Below, in pieces: positions 7,465 to 11,708 of a DNA stretch of 11,708 bases. Under the pieces are notes generated by a model. The model made no database searches, was not told the DNA's origin, and worked only from the letters and a program-made list of their open reading frames with translations. The position numbers and the translations under genes are program-made. Position 1 is the first letter of the stretch; each line of letters begins with the position of its first letter. Source of the stretch: Physocladia obscura (lineage: Eukaryota; Chytridiomycota; Chytridiomycetes; Chytridiales; Chytriomycetaceae); NCBI GenBank assembly GCA_027596945.1, contig JADGJH010001140.1, positions 1 through 11,708 of the forward strand. The letters are read 5' to 3'.

Positions 7465-7983
7465 TTAAATGTTAGATACAGGCCAATTTTTCTTCATCCA
7501 CTTTCGTGGGCTCTTTGAAGAATTTCCAATATTTTGGCAGTGTCTTGCCTGAGCTTTTTCAATTCTTTCCTTGAACACTGCTTCTTGGCCATTTTTCTTC
7601 ATATTTTTGACCATGTTGTAGGCATTGAGTGTGTAAAATGGACCTGTTGGATGCAAAACACATTGGCATCCACCATTTTCACCATGTTCACGGCTCCCAT
7701 CACAGCCACACTTTTGGCCTTTATTTTTATAGTTATTTCCATGGTATTCACTGTCTTTGTTATAACCACTGCACTTTTCTAAGTGCCGAGTATCTTCACA
7801 TTTAGTGTGGTCAAAATACTGAGCACTATTTCTGTTCTGCTCACAGCCAGCTTTACTGTAGCAGTGGTGGTCATAGGGCAACTTGTGGTCATCATAATCA
7901 ACCTGATTTTTTGCTTTGGCATTTTTCTTGCCTTGCTGTTCTTTTGCAAGATCACTTTGGTAATTCCAAAGTGCTTTCCCCAT
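7465..7983 (-). pseudogene. Cys/His-rich remnant, possibly a Gag zinc-binding region
   Basis: A minus-strand open stretch of about 170 codons with more than ten Cys and about as many His residues. Clusters include YDDHKLPYDHHCYSKAGC, KCEDTRHLEKC, and QKCGCDG followed by CQCVLHPTGPFYTLNAYNM. The last resembles the C-x2-H-P-x-G-x-x-T-x3-C zinc-knuckle of some retrotransposon Gag proteins, with the final Cys replaced. Downstream is a basic helix (VFKERIEKAQARHC). No convincing initiator is evident. Zinc or nucleic-acid binding is inferred from composition. It lies upstream (in element direction) of the copia protease, as Gag would, but about 0.8 kb away. It could also be an independent cysteine-rich gene. 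Confidence 0.4.
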
Positions 7984-8080
7984 GTCATTCAGCAGAAGAC
8001 AACCAGTTGTGTAAAAAAACTAAAAGACAAATTTGAAATTTTAAAGAACACTACTCAGTAGACAGAGACAATTCAATTCT

Positions 8081-8686
8081 TCAAAAATAAACAGTTGACT
8101 TTAAGTTGAAAAATTGCCATCCAATGCTCCCAGATCCAAACACAACAATGAGGGATGCTTCATGAATTTTGCCTCTGAAATTTGAAAATCTGGCCTTTGC
8201 AAGAAACACTTTCATTCCTGCTGCATTATTGCAAGAGTGGTTATTTCCAAGGGCAATAAATTTTGAAAAATATTCAAGCAGTTGTGCTACTGCTTTGAGT
8301 AAGTTCAATGCCCAACAGTTTAATGGCATTATAAAATGTTGGATTTTTATTGTAATCATCAGAACATTTAATTTTATCAATTAGTTGGCAATCTTTTGGG
8401 AATGCAATGTACAATTTCATGAATCCTTCATGTTGTTTTTCAATTGCTTTCTTTGCTTTTTTGACCACTTTGTTATATTCTTGCATTTGAAGTTCTATAC
8501 TTTCTTGCTGTTCAAAAACATCATTCAAGTGCCAAATTTTTTAACTGCAATCACGTTTGATTCAATGTTCTCAATGGTGCCTTGGTCAGTTTGCACACTG
8601 TCAAGAGTTGTCTCTGGGAATAAGCATGGAGACTTTGGCATTAATCTTCCATAGTCTTCTGGTGCCACAGTTTTTGCTGGATCAAC
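8081..8686 (-). pseudogene. Frameshifted coding remnant of unknown family (about 200 codons)
   Basis: Three minus-strand stretches join across two frameshifts. From 8686 to 8525 it reads VDPAKTVAPEDYGRLMPKSP onward. From 8528 to 8274 it has NDVFEQQESIELQMQEYNKV and KLYIAFPKDCQLIDK. From about 8290 to 8081 it has LLEYFSKFIALGNNHS and FRGKIHEASLIVVFGSGSIG. Composition is protein-like throughout, with predicted helices in the middle and beta strands at the end. I do not recognise the family. Position and strand suggest an upstream part of the same transposon (Gag capsid). The frameshifts near 8527 and 8280 indicate decay. Confidence 0.4.
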
Positions 8687-10293
8687 AAGTTCAGACTATC
8701 AGTGAAATCATTTGAGTAGCCAAGACCATTTCTAGATCAGAAAGGCGTGACCAAGACAAGGCGGTAACTGGTTCATCTGGCTTCAAGAATTGTTCAAAAT
8801 TGTTTTTGAAAGCCTAAATTGCACTTTGAATATTTTAAAATTCTCTTGTACAAGTATTTGTCAGGAAGAAATTTTGGAGGCATGAGATCTTGTTGTTGGT
8901 TCTTTTTTACAATCCTTTTGTGTTACTGAAAACATCAAATGCAAACTGTTTAACAGGATGCAGAAGCACTCATCAACAATCATGTTGCAATTTCTGTTTA
9001 TGATTGTATTTGATAAGGATTTTTAGCAGAATTTTTTTTTTATGATTGTATTACATTTCTAAAAATCCACCATTGCAAAATTGAAAACACTCTTTAAAAT
9101 AAATTTTACGATTTTCTTCTGCACAGAAAACTCTCTATTTGTATAAATACAAACTTAAATGCAAGCCAACTGTTTCCTTTTTTTTTTTTTTGTCTGAGTA
9201 ATCAATAAAGCATCAATTTATTTTTCAGTACAGTGTAAACCTACATTTACTTCAACAAATCAAAAACTGGTATCTTAAAGAACTGGTGAATGAAGTTATT
9301 TCTGTGTCTAGAACTTAAATTGGCATTCCAACACTGGTGGTGCTTACATTTGCTTGGTTACAATTGCAAACAGGTAAACAAATAAAGTAAGTACAAGAAA
9401 TATATGAGAGTGGTCTCTCACATCAAGCTGTCAAAACCATGGCAGAAGAGTTGGAGTAGGTGCAGCAAAACTATTTGTTGATATTTCAGTACATTTAGCA
9501 GAAGCTTGATAGTAGACTTTAAATTTGAGAGTTCAGAGAGTTTTTTTCGTTAAGATTCTACACTAAAAATAAAATCCAGTGCAATTTTCATAGCCTTTTT
9601 TGCATAATTTTTTTTTCTTACGTTTTATTCCTTGAGATGCCTTTGTATTTGAAATAATTTGAAATACATTGGTATAAAGGTGTATTTGAGTTTTTCTCTT
9701 TTTTTTTCAATGAAAATGTACTTGAGAAAAACCAAACAAATGCAGTCTTTCTGTTCTTGTTTATAGCTCAAAATTATTGATGTTATAGTGAATGGCAATT
9801 GGTTTCTTCAGTTAGTTTGTGTTGACTTTTGACACGTCACTATTCTGTTTGGTTAATAAATAGCTAAATATTTTTATTAATAAACTAAAGTTGTCTGCCA
9901 ACAGTGAATACATGATCTGTGGCCATCAACATATTCAAATTTGTTGGTACAAAAAACTGTGGATGCCTCCAAGGTATCTTGCAACTGTCTGTTGTTTTTT
10001 CTACATTTTCAAAAATGTTTCTATTGATTTCTAATACAACTATTCTCACTCTCACTCTCTTCTCTAGTCTACTATGCAAGCCATGCTCTTGTGTAGGATA
10101 ATCCAGGAGAGTGTGTGTTTCCATGCATTTTGAACATTATAGTAAGTGAAGTGGGTCTCTTATTATTATCTAGTGAACATACCAGATTCTTTTCAATGGT
10201 TCTTGAAGTAAATTGCAAAATATTAGCTTGAAAACATGTATAAGATTCTGCTAAGTAGTGGGAGAATAGTGTATTGACTTGAGTAAACTAAAA
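8687..10293. other. AT-rich stretch without a supported gene
   Basis: About 1.6 kb of AT-rich DNA with homopolymer T runs (for example 9178-9191). It has no frame that can be defended. The longest open stretch, minus strand 10124-9885, contains FENVEKTTDSCKIPWRHPQF but matches nothing I know. A 14-base direct repeat occurs at 8997 and 9039. The retrotransposon's LTR and leader might be expected here, but no copy of the left-end sequence was found. Confidence 0.5.
8997..9052. repeat. 14-base direct repeat, 42-base period
   Basis: The motif TTTATGATTGTATT occurs at 8997-9010 and again at 9039-9052. It looks like a small local duplication in AT-rich DNA. No function is suggested. Confidence 0.7.
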
Positions 10294-10492
10294 TCACTGT
10301 TCTATTGATTGAAACATCTTTGTATGCTGATAAATCTGCGGAAATTTTGCTTGGATTTCACACATAGAATTCTTTGTTTGTGCGTCCAAAGCAATTATAG
10401 CAGAGGCCACAGCATCTGGAGTTGTCAAACAGTTCTATGACCATTTCTGGATCAATAACACTATCAGATAACATGAGATCAGACAGGATCTG
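10294..10492 (-). pseudogene. Two-frame coding remnant of unknown family
   Basis: On the minus strand 10492 to about 10411 reads QILSDLMLSDSVIDPEMVIE then LFDNS. After a single-base frame change the reading continues as TPDAVASAIIALDAQTKN and IQAKFPQIYQHTKMFQSIEQ, to a stop at 10294-10296. Both halves look like real protein (amphipathic helices, balanced composition), so this is probably a decayed coding fragment. It shares strand with the transposon remnants and may be its farthest upstream part, or a separate element. Family not recognised. Confidence 0.35.
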
Positions 10493-10757
10493 CCAAACTT
10501 ATAGTTAATAGTTGAGGATTTACCATTATTTACCAGAATTGAGAAAATTTCTAATGAGTATTTTCATTTTCCAACAATCATTTTGAAAACAACTAGAATT
10601 GATTATTTTTTTCGTCTCATTCAGACTTAATTTTAATGACTTTCAAAACAGTAGAACAATAAAGAGAATCACAATGAAATCCAAAAAATTTAGAAAAAAC
10701 ACCTCAAAAGTACTGACCAAATCACCAAAAACATTCACCATTTCAAAATACAGAACA
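10493..10757. other. 3' flank of the F-BAR/SH3 gene, no gene seen
   Basis: AT-rich sequence downstream (minus strand) of the F-BAR/SH3 stop codon, presumably holding its 3' UTR. No clean AATAAA is present on the minus strand near the stop; variants such as ATTAAA occur around 10630-10640. The plus-strand open frame over this stretch is Lys/Ser/Thr-rich and appears to be a shadow of the gene's 3' end. Confidence 0.45.
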
Positions 10758-11708
10758 TCAAATCTGTTCAACAAAGTTACTTGGAAAGAGTCCCTTCCTT
10801 TTCTTGCCTCCATCTCCATTCACAATACCTTCCCACCAACTTTAAAAATCACAAAATCAGAAAAAAAAAATCAAAATGAAAAAAAGATACTAACCCATCT
10901 TCATGTTGCGCAATGACAGGTACAATCTGCCCACGTGCAACAGTAAGTTCTTCAAATGCCTGCGATTGATAATCGTATAACACGCGAACTGAAAAACAAA
11001 AAACCAACAAAAAACAAAATAAGCAAAAAAAAAAAGAGAAATGATATATTTTTTCACCTTCAAACAGTACTGGCGCATTGTCACTGAGATCATACGGATC
11101 ATACACAAAATCACCTCCATCTTCGCCATTCGCAGCACCGGTTGCCAAGACCGCCGCACCAGGAGCCGCCACCGACGCAGTATTTGCCGACGAGAAGCTA
11201 CCGCTTCCGGCCTTTCTAAACAAAGATCCAAATCCTGCTGCAGCTGCCGCCGCCACACCGCCAGCCTTTTCGGAATTCTTCTTGAACATTGCCAAGGCAT
11301 TCGCTGCAGGGTTACCACCGCCATTAATTCCATTGCCGCGCAATCCGTCACCGCTTTTTACTGTCGCTGTACGTGCGATTGTGGGAGGAGTTCCTGCCGA
11401 TGTGGTCGCGAAATCTTCAGGTGACGTTGACGTTGCTGCAAGGTCTGTCGAGTATGAAACGGACGCGTTTGTGCCTGAAAGATGGTTGACAGCAGGAGGC
11501 GGAACGCGCTCAGAAGTTCCAGAATAGTGATTAATATACGGCGTTGGAGCTGTTTGTATTGTTTTAGAAAATTGGCACAACCCAACATATCTTTCCTGTT
11601 ATAAAATTTTACCTGGAATCTCAGAGCCTGTACGTTTGCTTTCGATAAAGATGGAGATATCTTTTCCGACATTACATTTCTCAAGAGATTGCCTAATACG
11701 TTCACACG
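10758..11708 (-). CDS. F-BAR/SH3 protein of the Cdc15/Imp2/Hof1 type, C-terminal part (5' end beyond window)
   Basis: Four exons in consistent phase: 11613 to beyond 11708, 11058-11549, 10895-10988 and 10758-10839. Introns are 63, 69 and 55 bases (11550-11612, 10989-11057, 10840-10894) with donors GTAAAA, GTGAAA and GTTAGT and acceptors CAG, CAG and AAG. The visible 253 residues begin with CERIRQSLEKCNVGKDISIF then IESKRTG, matching the end of the fungal F-BAR (FCH) domain with its 'V.KDI..FI....TG' block. A Ser/Thr/Pro/Ala-rich linker follows with an eight-residue Ala-rich run. Residues 196-253 form a complete SH3 domain: VLYDY at 198-202, EDGWWEG around 225-231 and GLFPSNFVEQI at the very end, directly before TGA. 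Family members bend or bind plasma membrane through the F-BAR dimer and recruit actin and cytokinesis factors to the division ring through the SH3. The linker is likely a phosphorylation target. SH3 is certain; F-BAR is strong but only its tail is visible. Confidence 0.9.

Noticed and set aside
7044..8061. Plus-strand hydrophobic, Cys/Phe-rich frames resembling multi-pass membrane proteins
   Set aside because: Such products arise from antisense reading of the Lys- and Asn-rich minus-strand remnants; no conserved motif.
9853..9880. Perfect 8-base inverted repeat TTAATAAA/TTTATTAA
   Set aside because: Pure A/T arms in very AT-rich DNA are expected by chance; no terminator or RNA structure is implied in a eukaryotic setting.
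9885..10124. Minus-strand 79-codon open frame
   Set aside because: Short, no recognisable domain, no splice or start support; kept only as a note in the AT-rich stretch.
11041..11527. Plus-strand open frames over the F-BAR gene (127 and 149 codons)
   Set aside because: They are antisense shadows of the Ala/Ser-rich linker exon, which has a coherent spliced model on the minus strand.
1..11708. CRISPR array, defence island, tRNA or rRNA genes
   Set aside because: No regularly spaced repeats, no cloverleaf-like tRNA seen by eye and no rRNA-like conserved blocks; the gene structure is eukaryotic. A tRNA scan would be needed to exclude small RNA genes fully.

Overview
The window looks like nuclear DNA of a fungus, most likely an early-diverging (chytrid-like) one. 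Three things point that way. Host coding sequence is broken by many very short GT-AG introns (about 49-69 bases). A C-terminal F-BAR-plus-SH3 protein of the Cdc15/Imp2/Hof1 type is present. So is a fragment that resembles the Grainyhead/CP2 DNA-binding domain, a family of animals and fungi. The genus cannot be read from the sequence.

Layout. (1) Bases 84-2654, minus strand: a complete six-exon gene for a predicted 769-residue protein with an acidic, Ser-rich N-terminus and a long coiled coil. A polyadenylation signal and a (CA)11 tract follow it. (2) Bases 2655-3047: a short AT-rich divergent intergenic stretch. (3) Bases 3048-3998, plus strand: exon-like blocks of uncertain connection. The first encodes a PIP-box-like N-terminus. 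Later ones carry an acidic segment, and then comes a strong exon resembling part of a CP2/Grainyhead domain. The rest of such a domain is not found before transposon sequence begins. (4) Bases about 4017-6708, minus strand: a decayed Ty1/copia retrotransposon pol. Protease, pre-integrase, integrase and RNase H segments are recognisable in the expected order, but they carry stops and frameshifts, the reverse transcriptase core is missing, and the integrase catalytic Glu is replaced by Lys. (5) Bases 6785-10492: AT-rich decayed sequence with several minus-strand coding remnants. One is very Cys/His-rich, one resembles the endonuclease-RT linker of a LINE, and others are unassigned. No LTRs were found. 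(6) Bases 10758-11708, minus strand: the 3' half of an F-BAR/SH3 protein gene, rebuilt cleanly across four exons; its 5' part lies beyond the window.

The two minus-strand host genes at the edges look intact and functional. The middle is a transposon graveyard that may have cut through the plus-strand gene. I see no prokaryote-style operon, CRISPR array, defence system or RNA gene. The most useful results are the two rebuilt intron-containing genes, the possibly interrupted CP2-like gene, and the unassigned Cys/His-rich and LINE-like remnants.
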